The notes: a model not told the origin generated them from the letters alone. Positions 33,301-40,583 are shown, counted from the stretch's first letter. The stretch: 40,951 nucleotides of DNA from QAMX01 sp964515055 (GCA_964515055.1 CAZEUG010000017.1:1-40951); one strand, 5' to 3'. Numbers and translations are program-made.

Positions 33301-34424
33301 TCAACCTGCCGAAATCGCGATTGCTCAACGATCTGCACCACGCAAAGGATGCATATTTGAACATTGTGGCCGGAAACATATGGCATTGCAAATTCAGCAG
33401 ACAATTCTGGCGCGCAGAAGAACCGCACAACGCAAAGGTCGAGGTTGTTTTCACACGCCCTGTTGTATGCAACGGCAAAACGGTTTGGAATGGTGCAGCG
33501 GACAAAGACCGTGTGGTCAAAATCGCAAGGAAAAATACGGCGCATATGACAAAATATGCTTTTTTCAGAAAGGGCGAATTTTTCAATCAAAACCCTGTTT
33601 CGGCAGCCAAGGGATTGACACCGATAAAGAAAGACCGTCCCACGGAAATCTACGGTGGCTATCAGAAATCCACGGCATCGTTCTTTGTTTTGGTCAAGTA
33701 TGAAATTGCTAAAAAGAAGGACATCATGGTCATGCCGGTCGAATTGCTGTATGGCGATCAATTTGTGCAGGATGAATGCTTTGCTTTTGAATATGCAAAA
33801 CGCACAATTGCGGATATTACCGGCAAGCCCGTAGAATCTGTGGAGTTTCTGCTGAATAAACGGCTGATTAAGGTCAATACCGTACTGTCGTTGAACGGGT
33901 TCAGAGTGTGTATCAGTGGAAAAGCCAACGGCGGAAAAGTAATCGGCGTATCATGTCTATTTTCGTTTAAGACTTCTCCAGAAAATGAAATCTATATCAA
34001 ACGGCTGGAATCATTCGACAATAGAAGGCGGAAAGACAGCAATATTATGTTCGATGAAAGCCATGATGGAATATCGGCAGAGCAAAATTTGGCTTTGTAT
34101 GACTGTTACATTGATAAATGGCAAAATTCTCCGTTTCAACACCGTCCTTCTCATCCGCTTAATAAGCTAAAGGAAGGTAGGGGAAAATTTGCTGCGCTTT
34201 CTCCCCAACAACAAATTACCGTACTGTTGTCGATTCAGGGATTGTTTGGCAGATCAATTAAAGCAGATCTTACCTTGATTGGCGCTGGATCTTCCGTCGG
34301 CGCAGCCAGCCTGTCTTCCTCAATTTCCAACTGGAAAAAGTATTACACCGACGCTCGTATCATTGACCAATCCGCTTCGGGACTTTTTGAAAAGGTTTCC
34401 GATAACCTTCTTTCATTATTATGA
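30327..34424 (+). CDS. cas9: CRISPR-associated endonuclease Cas9, type II-A
   Basis: 1365 residues, close to S. pyogenes Cas9. It is an RNA-guided double-strand DNA nuclease. RuvC-I: YYVGLDIGTDSIGYAV with Asp11. Arg-rich bridge helix about 51-75 (RSFRTSRRRIDRRQQRVQL). RuvC-II: RIFVEMARG with Glu784. HNH: NIEHIYPRSF with His873 and Asn897 in VDSKANGDKG. RuvC-III: LLNDLHHAKDAYLN with His1005 and Asp1008. The C-terminal third would hold the PAM-interacting domain. All catalytic residues are present, so it should be active. AAGGAG lies 11 nt before the ATG. Its stop overlaps cas1 by four bases. The PAM cannot be read from the sequence. Confidence 0.98.
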   Translation: MKTDNYYVGLDIGTDSIGYAVTNETYDLCKFKGEPMWGVTLFEEANSAADRRSFRTSRRRIDRRQQRVQLIMDLFAEEIGKSDPGFFRRIKESYLYPETADDKVRLFDIFEKQKQYQIKYPTIHHLIVELMNSQEPHDVRLVYLACAWLVAHRGHFLSEVDKQNIDDVTDFQIVYNKLVDFIQRDNEHTLPWKNNVELDAVAGALKSKRGITKKSKALTEALFGTGNAPKIVNEQYEYNYELVIKLLCGGNVELKKLFDKEEYADLTERSVALHMDDKKLADIMQSIGDDADLISVLKSVYDWSVLADVLKGNQTISEAKVAVYEQHKEDLALLKHLIRKYSREQYNDIFRSDAVKNNYVAYIGSCKTSGKKQSVPKSTNQEDFCKYIFKIVEKISPDETDADAYDQMISRLGSEIHDFMPKQVDRDNRVIPCQLYWFELHKILENAKEYLPFLKEPDEDGITGAKKVLSVFEFRVPYYVGPLKEKSNPKWNHWMVRKAEGRIYPWNFDQMVDLDASENAFIARMTNSCTYLPGEDVLPKNSLIYCAFEVLNEINNIKINGNEIPVHVKQEIFSEVFMEHQKVTPNRIRDHLVSSNYIHKDDVISGLDTTIKSSLKPFMLFHNLIKSGLLCYSDAEKIISRAAYSEDRSRFSNWLKSAYPDLPESEIKYIAGLKLKDFGRLSKRLLCDIEGVDTGTGAVYPSIIRAMWETNRNLMQLLSDKFTFREHIEEIVREYYDLNPKSISDRLDEMYISNSVQRPIIRTLDILKDVVKVQGHAPERIFVEMARGAGKEQKGQRTKTRRAQLDELYKKVKDEDIHHLIKQLEDLGADADNKLRSDKLFLYFVQLGKCLYTGKSIDIDAVIAGDGTYNIEHIYPRSFVKDDSIINNEILVDSKANGDKGDSYPIDPAIQKNMRGYWAALNQIGLISDEKYKRLTRTTHFTDEEKFDFINRQLVETRQSTKAVVTLLKELYPDTEIVSVKASLVSEFRQQFNLPKSRLLNDLHHAKDAYLNIVAGNIWHCKFSRQFWRAEEPHNAKVEVVFTRPVVCNGKTVWNGAADKDRVVKIARKNTAHMTKYAFFRKGEFFNQNPVSAAKGLTPIKKDRPTEIYGGYQKSTASFFVLVKYEIAKKKDIMVMPVELLYGDQFVQDECFAFEYAKRTIADITGKPVESVEFLLNKRLIKVNTVLSLNGFRVCISGKANGGKVIGVSCLFSFKTSPENEIYIKRLESFDNRRRKDSNIMFDESHDGISAEQNLALYDCYIDKWQNSPFQHRPSHPLNKLKEGRGKFAALSPQQQITVLLSIQGLFGRSIKADLTLIGAGSSVGAASLSSSISNWKKYYTDARIIDQSASGLFEKVSDNLLSLL

Positions 34425-35290
34425 GTTGGCGAACGGTTGTCATTGCGTCACGCTGCAAGCTGGATTATAAGATGGGCTTTATGGTTGTTCGCGGCGAGGA
34501 AACGAAAAAAATTTTCCTTGACGAAATCGCCGTATTGCTGATCGAAAATCCCGCGGTTGCCCTGACAGGATGCCTGTTGGAAGCTCTGGTCGCAAAGAAG
34601 ATCCGAGTGATTTTCTGTGATGCCAAACGAACTCCGAATGCCGAGCTTGTTCCGTATTACAGTTCCTATGATTGTTCCCGGAAAATTAAGGTTCAATTTG
34701 GTTGGAATATTGATATAAAAGGAGCGGTTTGGGCGGATATCGTCGCGGAAAAGATACGAAAACAAGCAGACTTTCTGAATGAATTGCAAAAAAACAAGGA
34801 GGCATCTCTGCTGCGTTCGTATCTTTCTCAAATTGAACCGTACGATGCAACAAACCGGGAGGGACATGCCGCAAAGGTCTATTTCAATGCGCTGTTCGGA
34901 ATGGATTTTACCAGAAGTGAAGAAAATACAACGAATGCGGCATTGAATTACGGATACGGCATTCTTTTGTCTGCATTCAATCGTGAAATTGTGGCACATG
35001 GATATTTGACGCAACTCGGTATTTTTCACGATAATATGTTCAACCATTTCAATTTGAGCTGCGATTTGATGGAACCGTTTCGCATCCTGGTTGACCGTAA
35101 AGTGCAGGCTATGAAGATTTCAGATTTCACGAGCGATGAAAAACACGCAATCGTGGACATTTTGAATGCTACCGTTGTGATCAATCAGACAAAACAGACC
35201 GTACTCAATGCCGTCAAGTATTATTGCAGAAGCGTTTTTGACGCATTAAACGAGGGCGATCTTTCGCTGATTCAGTTTTATTCACTATGA
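34421..35290 (+). CDS. cas1: CRISPR integrase Cas1, type II-A
   Basis: 289 residues, usual for type II-A Cas1. The metal ligands Glu147 (NREGHAAKVYFNALFG), His203 (GIFHDN) and Glu218 (DLMEPFR) are all present. With Cas2 it inserts new spacers at the leader-repeat junction, helped by Cas9 and Csn2. Start and stop overlap the neighbours by four bases (ATGA). Confidence 0.98.
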   Translation: MSWRTVVIASRCKLDYKMGFMVVRGEETKKIFLDEIAVLLIENPAVALTGCLLEALVAKKIRVIFCDAKRTPNAELVPYYSSYDCSRKIKVQFGWNIDIKGAVWADIVAEKIRKQADFLNELQKNKEASLLRSYLSQIEPYDATNREGHAAKVYFNALFGMDFTRSEENTTNAALNYGYGILLSAFNREIVAHGYLTQLGIFHDNMFNHFNLSCDLMEPFRILVDRKVQAMKISDFTSDEKHAIVDILNATVVINQTKQTVLNAVKYYCRSVFDALNEGDLSLIQFYSL

Positions 35291-35607
35291 GCTATCGGTT
35301 TATGAGAGTATTGGTATTTTTTGATCTTCCCACGGAAACCCTCGAAAATAAGCGGGAATATCGAAAGTTTCATAAGTTATTGATTCAAAACGGATTTTTG
35401 ATGATGCAGGAATCCGTTTATTGCCGTATGCTGATCACGCCAAGCGCAGGGAACGCGGTGTTAGACGTGATACGAAAGCATCGCCCATCCGATGGTATTG
35501 TACAGGTCATGACGGTGACTGAAAAGCAATTTGCGGGAATCGAATATATCACAGGTGAGCATCACAGCGAGGTGATAGATAGCGACGAAAGGCTGATCAT
35601 ACTATGA
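35287..35607 (+). CDS. cas2: CRISPR adaptation protein Cas2
   Basis: 106 residues with a ferredoxin-like fold: YRFMRVLVFFDLPTETLENK, the conserved Asp13 in FFDLP, then FHKLLIQNGFLMMQESVYCR. A Cas2 dimer bridges two Cas1 dimers and measures the spacer. ATGA overlaps with cas1 and with csn2. Confidence 0.97.
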   Translation: MSYRFMRVLVFFDLPTETLENKREYRKFHKLLIQNGFLMMQESVYCRMLITPSAGNAVLDVIRKHRPSDGIVQVMTVTEKQFAGIEYITGEHHSEVIDSDERLIIL

Positions 35608-36269
35608 AATTGGTATATAGGGATATGGAACATATTCTTCGTTTCAGCGAAGGTTGCGTCAACGAGCTGGTGGTGGAAAATAAGAAATTATTTTTTGAAA
35701 TGGCGAACAGTATGGCCATGCAGGCTGACGGATTGCACGGGAATTTTGTTTTGTCCATTGCAGACAGACCGGTGGAATTCGGCAAATATGCAGACCTGAC
35801 CGTGCAGTTTGCACCGTTTCAGGTGAACCGAAAAAGTCTTCTCACAAAGTTGTATGCCACATTGGAGAAGAAAGCGCTTATTCCGGAAAACCATGCAAAA
35901 ACAGGAGAACTACTTGGTGAGCTGGAAGCATATATCCTGCAGCTTTCCGAGGATTTCCCTTTTGAAATCAACTGTCTGAAGCTTGCGATCGGTCCCGTGA
36001 TCCGCGCACTATTGCCTGAAATCGATGAAAGCGATAAAAGCCCTCTTGAAAGAATCTTTACCTATATGGAGTTTGTGCGTGAGCTTGACTGTGACAAGCT
36101 TTTTATTATGATCAATATGCGGTCGTATTTTTCGGATGAAGAAATGGAATATTTCACCGAAAGCGTCTGTCTGCATGATTTCAAAGTGCTTTTACTGGAA
36201 AATTATGCGTCATCTCCATTGAACCACACCCGAAGATTTGTGATCGATGCTGATTTATGCGAATTCTGA
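35604..36269 (+). CDS. csn2: CRISPR adaptation protein Csn2 (type II-A marker)
   Basis: 221 residues, the short S. pyogenes-like class. Features: FEINCLKLAIGPVIRALLPE, ERIFTYMEFVRELDCDKLFI and the DFKVLLLENYASSPLNHTRR ending. Csn2 forms a tetrameric ring on DNA ends and is required for spacer acquisition. Its presence makes the locus type II-A rather than II-C. Last gene of the cas operon; the leader promoter follows within a few bases of the stop. Confidence 0.93.
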   Translation: MKLVYRDMEHILRFSEGCVNELVVENKKLFFEMANSMAMQADGLHGNFVLSIADRPVEFGKYADLTVQFAPFQVNRKSLLTKLYATLEKKALIPENHAKTGELLGELEAYILQLSEDFPFEINCLKLAIGPVIRALLPEIDESDKSPLERIFTYMEFVRELDCDKLFIMINMRSYFSDEEMEYFTESVCLHDFKVLLLENYASSPLNHTRRFVIDADLCEF

Positions 36270-36369
36270 GTTGACTTTTGTAACGTCTTTATGCTATAAT
36301 ACCAATGCGTATATCCCTTGACACTACTTTCTGCAATTCGTAGTATTGTTTCTCAAAGATTGATTTGAG
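36270..36369 (+). promoter_or_regulatory. CRISPR leader with promoters and leader-anchoring sequence
   Basis: Two promoter candidates are visible: TTGACT (36271-36276), 18 nt, TATAAT (36295-36300), and TTGACA (36318-36323), 17 nt, TAGTAT (36341-36346). The second would start transcription about 17 nt before repeat 1. The last seven leader bases (36363-36369) are ATTTGAG, identical to the leader-anchoring sequence described for streptococcal type II-A systems, which fixes the site of spacer insertion. Confidence 0.85.
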
Positions 36370-36671
36370 GTTTGAGAGTAGTGTAATTGTATAAGGGACT
36401 CAAACTTATCTGTATAAGTAATCAATTCATAATTCGTTTGAGAGTAGTGTAATTGTATAAGGGACTCAAACATGATTCCACCCTTCGCCGCAGTTGTTTA
36501 GGTTTGAGAGTAGTGTAATTGTATAAGGGACTCAAACTTATGCGTCTTTTTCCATTTGACGTTGAGCGTTTGAGAGTAGTGTAATTGTATAAGGGACTCA
36601 AACATTAGAACAGAATTCGGGGGGGGGCGGACTTGGTTTGAGAGTAGTGTAATTGTATAAGGGACTCAGGC
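36370..36671 (+). CRISPR. Type II-A CRISPR array, 5 repeats and 4 spacers
   Basis: 36-nt repeats at 36370, 36436, 36502, 36568 and 36636. They begin GTTTGAGAGTAGTGTAATTG and end AAGGGACTCAAAC; the first four are identical. The fifth (36636-36671) ends AGGC instead of AAAC, marking the trailer end. Spacers: 36406-36435, 36472-36501 and 36538-36567 (30 nt each) and 36604-36635 (32 nt, with a run of nine G). The leader is on the left, so transcription runs with the cas operon. No spacer matches other DNA in this window as far as I can see. Confidence 0.98.
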
Positions 36672-36704
36672 GCGATCAGATCAGCGATGCTTACTCCCTT
36701 TTTC

Positions 36705-36730
36705 AATCAAATCCCGACCACTCTGAGCCA
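36705..36730 (+). repeat. Right 26-bp direct repeat (putative attR)
   Basis: Perfect copy of 29966-29991 (the rsmG 3' end, stop included), 34 nt after the last CRISPR repeat and 3 nt before the terminator stem. Confidence 0.95.
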
Positions 36731-36733
36731 TCC

Positions 36734-36767
36734 ACGCCGCACAGAAAAATCTGTGCGGCGTTCTTTT
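36734..36767 (+). terminator. Probable original rsmG terminator
   Basis: A 12-bp perfect stem (36734-36745 with 36750-36761), then TTCTTTTT. It now lies after the right repeat and would also end CRISPR array transcripts. Confidence 0.93.
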
Positions 36768-36968
36768 TGGGCAAAAAACCGTTCGACGTGAAGTGGCACG
36801 TTTCTCCATCGCTTGCGGATTTCGTCACGTTTCGATGGGTGATCCGATGATTTCGTGGGTGTTTTCCTGTTTTTCTGTCGATCGACTTGACTTTACAGGT
36901 GAATCCGGATCCTTTATAATACACCTGAAAGCGGCCATTGGGCGGCAAGATCAAAGGAGGCGCATCGC
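36768..36968 (+). promoter_or_regulatory. noc upstream region with promoter
   Basis: TTTACA (36892-36897), 17-nt spacer, TATAAT (36915-36920). CAGGTG (36896-36901) and CACCTG (36923-36928) form an inverted repeat around the -10, a possible operator or mRNA hairpin. Ribosome-binding site AAAGGAGG at about 36953-36960. Confidence 0.8.
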
Positions 36969-37808
36969 ATGAGAGGGTTCGGCGTCGCACAGAAGATCAC
37001 AGGGAGAGACGCGTGCAGCGACCGGAGCTGCTACACCGGGGAGCAGATTCTGCATCTGGCCATCCACGACATTTTTCCGGATCCCCTGCAGGCGCGGAGG
37101 ATTTTTGAGCTGGACAAGCTGCGCGAGCTGGCGGACAGCATCGCCGAATGCGGCATTCTGTCGCCGCTGATTGTCCGGCGGGTGGAGGGCGGCTACCAGC
37201 TGATTGCCGGGGAGCGGCGGCTGCGTGCGGCATCAATGGCCGGTTTCACGCACGTCCCCTGTCTACTCAAGCGCACCGGCGGGGAGCAGGCCGCCTATCT
37301 GGCGCTTGTCGAAAATTTGCAGCGCTGCGACCTCGACTGCTTCGAAGAGGCTGCCGGTCTGGCACGATTGATTGCAGATTACGGCATCACACAGGAGGAG
37401 GTCGCCCGGCGCATCGGGAAAAGTCCGTCCGCCGTCGCCAACAAGCTGCGGCTGCTGCGCTTTGACGGGGACATCATCTCCCGAATGCGCGCCGCCGGGC
37501 TGAGCGAACGCCACGCCCGCGCTCTGCTGCGGCTGAAAGAGAACGATGCCATCCGTGCCGCGATTGACCGGATTGCGGCGAATCATCTCTCCGTCGCGGA
37601 GACGGAAGCCTATGTGGCCGCCTGTCTCGCGCCGCCGCCGACACGAACTCAGAAAACGACACCTCTGATTCGCGATGTCCGGCTTTTTCTCAACACCGTG
37701 CAGAATGCGCTGAAGACCATGACGGCCAGCGGTCTGCGTGCGGAGGTGGAGCAGACGGAGTCGGAGGACGGCATCACGCTCGTCATTCGTCTGCCCAAAA
37801 ACCGATAA
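36969..37808 (+). CDS. noc: ParB-family protein, probable nucleoid occlusion protein Noc
   Basis: 279 residues. ParB/Spo0J-type CTP-binding domain: LRELADSIAECGILSPLIVR, LIAGERRLRAASMAGF (box II) and LALVENLQRCDLDCFEEA. Central helix-turn-helix: ITQEEVARRIGKSPSAVANK. C-terminal dimerisation part about 215-279. Position next to rsmG is that of noc in Bacillus; Noc binds DNA and membrane to keep FtsZ off the nucleoid. A plain ParB is the alternative, as no parA is adjacent. It was presumably next to rsmG before the island inserted. Confidence 0.88.
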   Translation: MRGFGVAQKITGRDACSDRSCYTGEQILHLAIHDIFPDPLQARRIFELDKLRELADSIAECGILSPLIVRRVEGGYQLIAGERRLRAASMAGFTHVPCLLKRTGGEQAAYLALVENLQRCDLDCFEEAAGLARLIADYGITQEEVARRIGKSPSAVANKLRLLRFDGDIISRMRAAGLSERHARALLRLKENDAIRAAIDRIAANHLSVAETEAYVAACLAPPPTRTQKTTPLIRDVRLFLNTVQNALKTMTASGLRAEVEQTESEDGITLVIRLPKNR

Positions 37809-37842
37809 AAAAAGAAGGCTTAGGAAAACGCGTCCTAAGCCT
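37807..37842 (-). terminator. Terminator between noc and the DUF3810 gene
   Basis: A 10-bp perfect stem (37833-37842 with 37816-37825). On the minus strand it is followed by CTTTTTTT (to 37807), so it mainly serves the DUF3810 gene. On the plus strand the T-run is missing, but the hairpin lies 7 nt after the noc stop. Confidence 0.8.
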
Positions 37843-37974
37843 GTGTGCACCCTTTGGCACAAAGAAAAAATAGAAAGGAGGGGGTAAGAGTTCAAGCATT
37901 CATCACTGCCATGTCCTCTACGCCTCTATGATATCATACAAATGTAAACGAAACCCGCAGTCATTTGTAAACTT

Positions 37975-39084
37975 TTATTCTACGCGGTTCTGCGCGTCAT
38001 ACCAGGCCAGCATCAGATCGACCATCCGGCCATAGCTCCGGACGCCGTCCGGTTCGCCCTGCACAATCAGGTAGGTATCGTTGACCGTCTCGGAAATTTC
38101 GGAAATACGGCCTTCATACTGCTTCCAGTGGTTGGAATAGTCGGACAAATCCCGCCGAACCAGCTCACTGTAGGACGCGTACAGCTCGGCAAACGCGTCA
38201 TAATCGCTGGCGTACAGCGCATTCTGGCAGTAGAGAACGGCCGACAGCACAGCGCTGTAGGACAGGAGTGGGTCAGACGCATCCTCCAGAATGTAGAAGG
38301 CGTAGAAGTTGGCCTCATCCTCCGGGGCGATGGCGTAGCGGTGGGACATTTCATGCGCCATGACAAACGGCAGATCAGCCGGGGTGTTGTCACTGTTGAC
38401 GTTGGCCTCGCCGGTATACGGGATGAAAATCCCCGTGGTATGCGTGTAGGAAATCCATTTGGACGTCAGCAGCTCTTTGACGGGCGCTTCGCTGCGGCCG
38501 GTGGTTTTCGAGAACTCCTCGGCCACCCGCCCGGCCACGTCCCGAAAATCGATCGGGCTGGCGCTCCCGGTCGATTGGCGCGGAAGCTGCGGAGCCAGAG
38601 CATTGGCGCGGTCGATCAGGTAGCGGTTCAGCGTCTTCAATTCCTCCGGGCTGCGCGCCTGAACCGTCAGACCCATGGTCTCGGCCAGCGGCTGTGCCCG
38701 ATAATTCAGACCCCAGATGGCCTCAAAGAGGAAAACCAGCATAGCGGCGTGAAAGAGCATCCACGCGACGAAGCGGAGCAGATACGCCAGGCGGCGCGGG
38801 CCGCTGATGAGCACCCAGAGCAGGCGCAGCAGCGCAATCAGCAGCGACAGGACGGCCAGCCCGATGGCCACCTCCGCCACCGAAACGGGAATCCAGCCGG
38901 TCACGCGTGAGAGGACGTGAATCACCGTCCGCGAAGCATTGCGGTACAGGCCGTCCGTAAAGCCCGGCAGCCAGGCGGATGCCGCAAGCAGCAGCAGCGT
39001 CAGCAGAACCGGAACGGCCGCAGCCGTCAGAATTTTCAGCGTGGATCGTCTGTGTATGTTTTGCAGCTTTTCATTGCCGCGCAT
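37975..39084 (-). CDS. DUF3810 membrane protein with HExxH metalloprotease motif
   Basis: 369 residues. Three hydrophobic segments (about 17-40, 66-93 and 100-122) are followed by a soluble domain. HEMSH (His244, Glu245, His248) and Glu257 in EDEANFYAF have the spacing of a zincin protease, matching DUF3810. Such proteins are poorly characterised; substrate unknown. AGGAGG precedes the ATG. It follows the sugar isomerase after 33 nt on the same strand and probably shares its promoter at 39968. Confidence 0.87.
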   Translation of the reverse strand: MRGNEKLQNIHRRSTLKILTAAAVPVLLTLLLLAASAWLPGFTDGLYRNASRTVIHVLSRVTGWIPVSVAEVAIGLAVLSLLIALLRLLWVLISGPRRLAYLLRFVAWMLFHAAMLVFLFEAIWGLNYRAQPLAETMGLTVQARSPEELKTLNRYLIDRANALAPQLPRQSTGSASPIDFRDVAGRVAEEFSKTTGRSEAPVKELLTSKWISYTHTTGIFIPYTGEANVNSDNTPADLPFVMAHEMSHRYAIAPEDEANFYAFYILEDASDPLLSYSAVLSAVLYCQNALYASDYDAFAELYASYSELVRRDLSDYSNHWKQYEGRISEISETVNDTYLIVQGEPDGVRSYGRMVDLMLAWYDAQNRVE

Positions 39085-39117
39085 CCGCCATGCCTCCTGT
39101 CGCCCGGAACGGGCTTT

Positions 39118-39939
39118 TTACGCTTCTTCGACCAGCTTTTCCAGCAGCGCCTTGGCAGCGAGGATATCCTTTGTCTGCTGGTCGCCGCTGATTTCGCGTT
39201 CGATGGTCAGCGGGCCGTCATAGCCGATGGCCTTCATTTTCCGGATAATCTGCGGCCAGTCCACTTTGCCCTGACCCAGTGCCACTTCATGCCCCAGTTC
39301 GCGGCCGTCTGTCGGATACACGCCGTCCTTGCAGTGGAAATCGCGGACATATTTGCCGAAGACGTCGATGGCGTCTGCGGGGTTGCCCTTGCCGTACAGG
39401 ATCAGGTTGCCCGTGTCAAAATTGATACCAACGTTTTCGCCGCCGAGGTCTTCGATGGCGCGGAGAAGCGTGGCCGGCGTTTCCTGACCGGTTTCAAAGA
39501 GGAAATACATATCGCGGCGTTTGCATTCGCGCACCAGCATTTTCAGCGCGATCAGCGTACCGGCGTATTTCGGGTCGTTCATATCCTCCGGGATGAAGCC
39601 GACATGGGTGGCTACCTGATGGATGCCGCACTGATCGGCAAACTGAATGCCCTTCAGGAGTGCCTTTGTCCGCTCAAAACGGAAGGCCTCCGGCACCAGC
39701 CCCAGCGTCAGCGGGCCGTCATAAAAGGTCCAGGATGCAGGGCCCGGCCAGCCGCACCAGAACGTGCGCACCTCTACGCCGGTATCCGCGATGGCAGACC
39801 GAACCTCTGCCGCCAGCTCGTCCGTAAAGGAATCAATTTCCCAGGAACAGATTTGTGCGTAATCAATGCCAAAGCTTTTCACGCGCTCCAGATTGGCGCG
39901 AATATCTCTCAGGCCGACAACAACGCCTGGTTTCATCAT
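39118..39939 (-). CDS. Sugar phosphate isomerase/epimerase-like TIM-barrel protein
   Basis: 273 residues of the xylose-isomerase-like/AP-endonuclease-2 superfamily. Metal-site motifs: Glu in FLFETGQETPATL, Asp in NVGINFDTGNLILYG, His in VRDFHCKDGVYP, and Glu in GPLTIEREISGD. It probably isomerises or epimerises a sugar or keto-sugar in the cytosol; the substrate cannot be named. AGGAGG lies 7 nt before the ATG. First gene of a two-gene unit with the DUF3810 gene. Confidence 0.87.
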   Translation of the reverse strand: MMKPGVVVGLRDIRANLERVKSFGIDYAQICSWEIDSFTDELAAEVRSAIADTGVEVRTFWCGWPGPASWTFYDGPLTLGLVPEAFRFERTKALLKGIQFADQCGIHQVATHVGFIPEDMNDPKYAGTLIALKMLVRECKRRDMYFLFETGQETPATLLRAIEDLGGENVGINFDTGNLILYGKGNPADAIDVFGKYVRDFHCKDGVYPTDGRELGHEVALGQGKVDWPQIIRKMKAIGYDGPLTIEREISGDQQTKDILAAKALLEKLVEEA

Positions 39940-39967
39940 AAAAATGCCTCCTCATTGTTTTGCTTTC

Positions 39968-39997
39968 ATTATACCATATTCGCCCCGCTCCATGCAA
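39968..39997 (-). promoter_or_regulatory. Sigma-A promoter of the epimerase-DUF3810 unit
   Basis: Minus strand: TTGCAT (39992-39997), 18-nt spacer, TATAAT (39968-39973), with TG one base before the -10. Confidence 0.75.
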
Positions 39998-40010
39998 GGG
40001 CGAAGCCGTT

Positions 40011-40583
40011 TCAGAAATGGATCACGCCCATATGCTCCAGCAGGATTTTCAGCCCCATCAGCACCAGAATGATGCCGCCGATCAGCTCGGCCTTGGAGCG
40101 GAACCGGTCGCCGAACAGCTTTCCAATCCAGACACCGGCCATCGACAGCACGAGTGTGATGACGCCGATGAAGAGGACCGCCGGGACGATCTGCACCTTC
40201 AGGAATGCAAAGGAAACGCCGACCATCAGCGCGTCAATGCTCGTTGCAACGGCCAGCGGCAGCATCGTCCGGAAGGAGACATCACTGCCGTCTGTCGGTT
40301 CATCCTCCTCGTGGCTCAGGCTTTCGGAGATCATTTTACCACCGATGAGCCCCAGCAGGACGAATGCGATCCAGTGGTCAAAGCGCTCGATGTATTGCGA
40401 AAAGGTGCCGCCGATAAAATACCCGATCAGCGGCATCAGCGCCTGAAAGACACCAAAATACAGGCCAATGATCAGTGCATTGCGAAAAGACATCCGCCGC
40501 ATATTGAGCCCGCGGCAGACAGCCACCGCAAACGCGTCCATGGACAGTCCGATGGCAATGACGAAAAGTTCGATGAGTTTCAT
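40011..40583 (-). CDS. mntP: Manganese efflux pump MntP
   Basis: 190 residues, six membrane helices in two three-helix halves, plasma membrane. Family markers: VIAIGLSMDAFAVAVCRGLN in TM1 and PLAVATSIDALMVGVSFAFL in TM4, each with the conserved Asp. It exports Mn2+. Many mntP genes have a yybP-ykoY manganese riboswitch, but the leader here is only about 40 nt, too short for one. Own promoter at 40628-40656. Confidence 0.95.
   Translation of the reverse strand: MKLIELFVIAIGLSMDAFAVAVCRGLNMRRMSFRNALIIGLYFGVFQALMPLIGYFIGGTFSQYIERFDHWIAFVLLGLIGGKMISESLSHEEDEPTDGSDVSFRTMLPLAVATSIDALMVGVSFAFLKVQIVPAVLFIGVITLVLSMAGVWIGKLFGDRFRSKAELIGGIILVLMGLKILLEHMGVIHF

Larger units (their letters stand above)
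29992..36730 (+). mobile_element. CRISPR-Cas9 island inserted between rsmG and noc
   Basis: The 6.7-kb segment from 29992 to the end of the right repeat lies between rsmG and noc, genes that are neighbours in most Firmicutes. It is bounded by the 26-bp repeat and is visibly more AT-rich, with AAA/GAA/ATT-rich codons unlike the flanks. It holds a terminator, tracrRNA, cas9-cas1-cas2-csn2, leader and array, and no integrase, transposase or relaxase. The right repeat is followed at once by a perfect terminator, the probable original rsmG terminator. The structure looks like site-specific insertion at a gene 3' end, as SCC elements do in rlmH. A recombinase acting in trans, or loss of one, must be assumed. 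Confidence 0.8.

Noticed and set aside
29992..36704. Terminal inverted repeats or a transposase for the island
   Set aside because: The bases just inside the two direct repeats are not inverted copies of each other and no transposase is encoded, so a DDE transposon or IS-composite is not supported.
37874..37920. GAAAGGAGGGGG followed by a tiny frame reading VQAFITAMSSTPL, like a decayed small holin-like toxin
   Set aside because: No proper start codon at the right distance and only about 15 codons; resemblance is too weak to annotate.
38917..40446. Plus-strand open frame of 509 codons
   Set aside because: Antisense to three genes with clear motifs (DUF3810, TIM-barrel isomerase, mntP).
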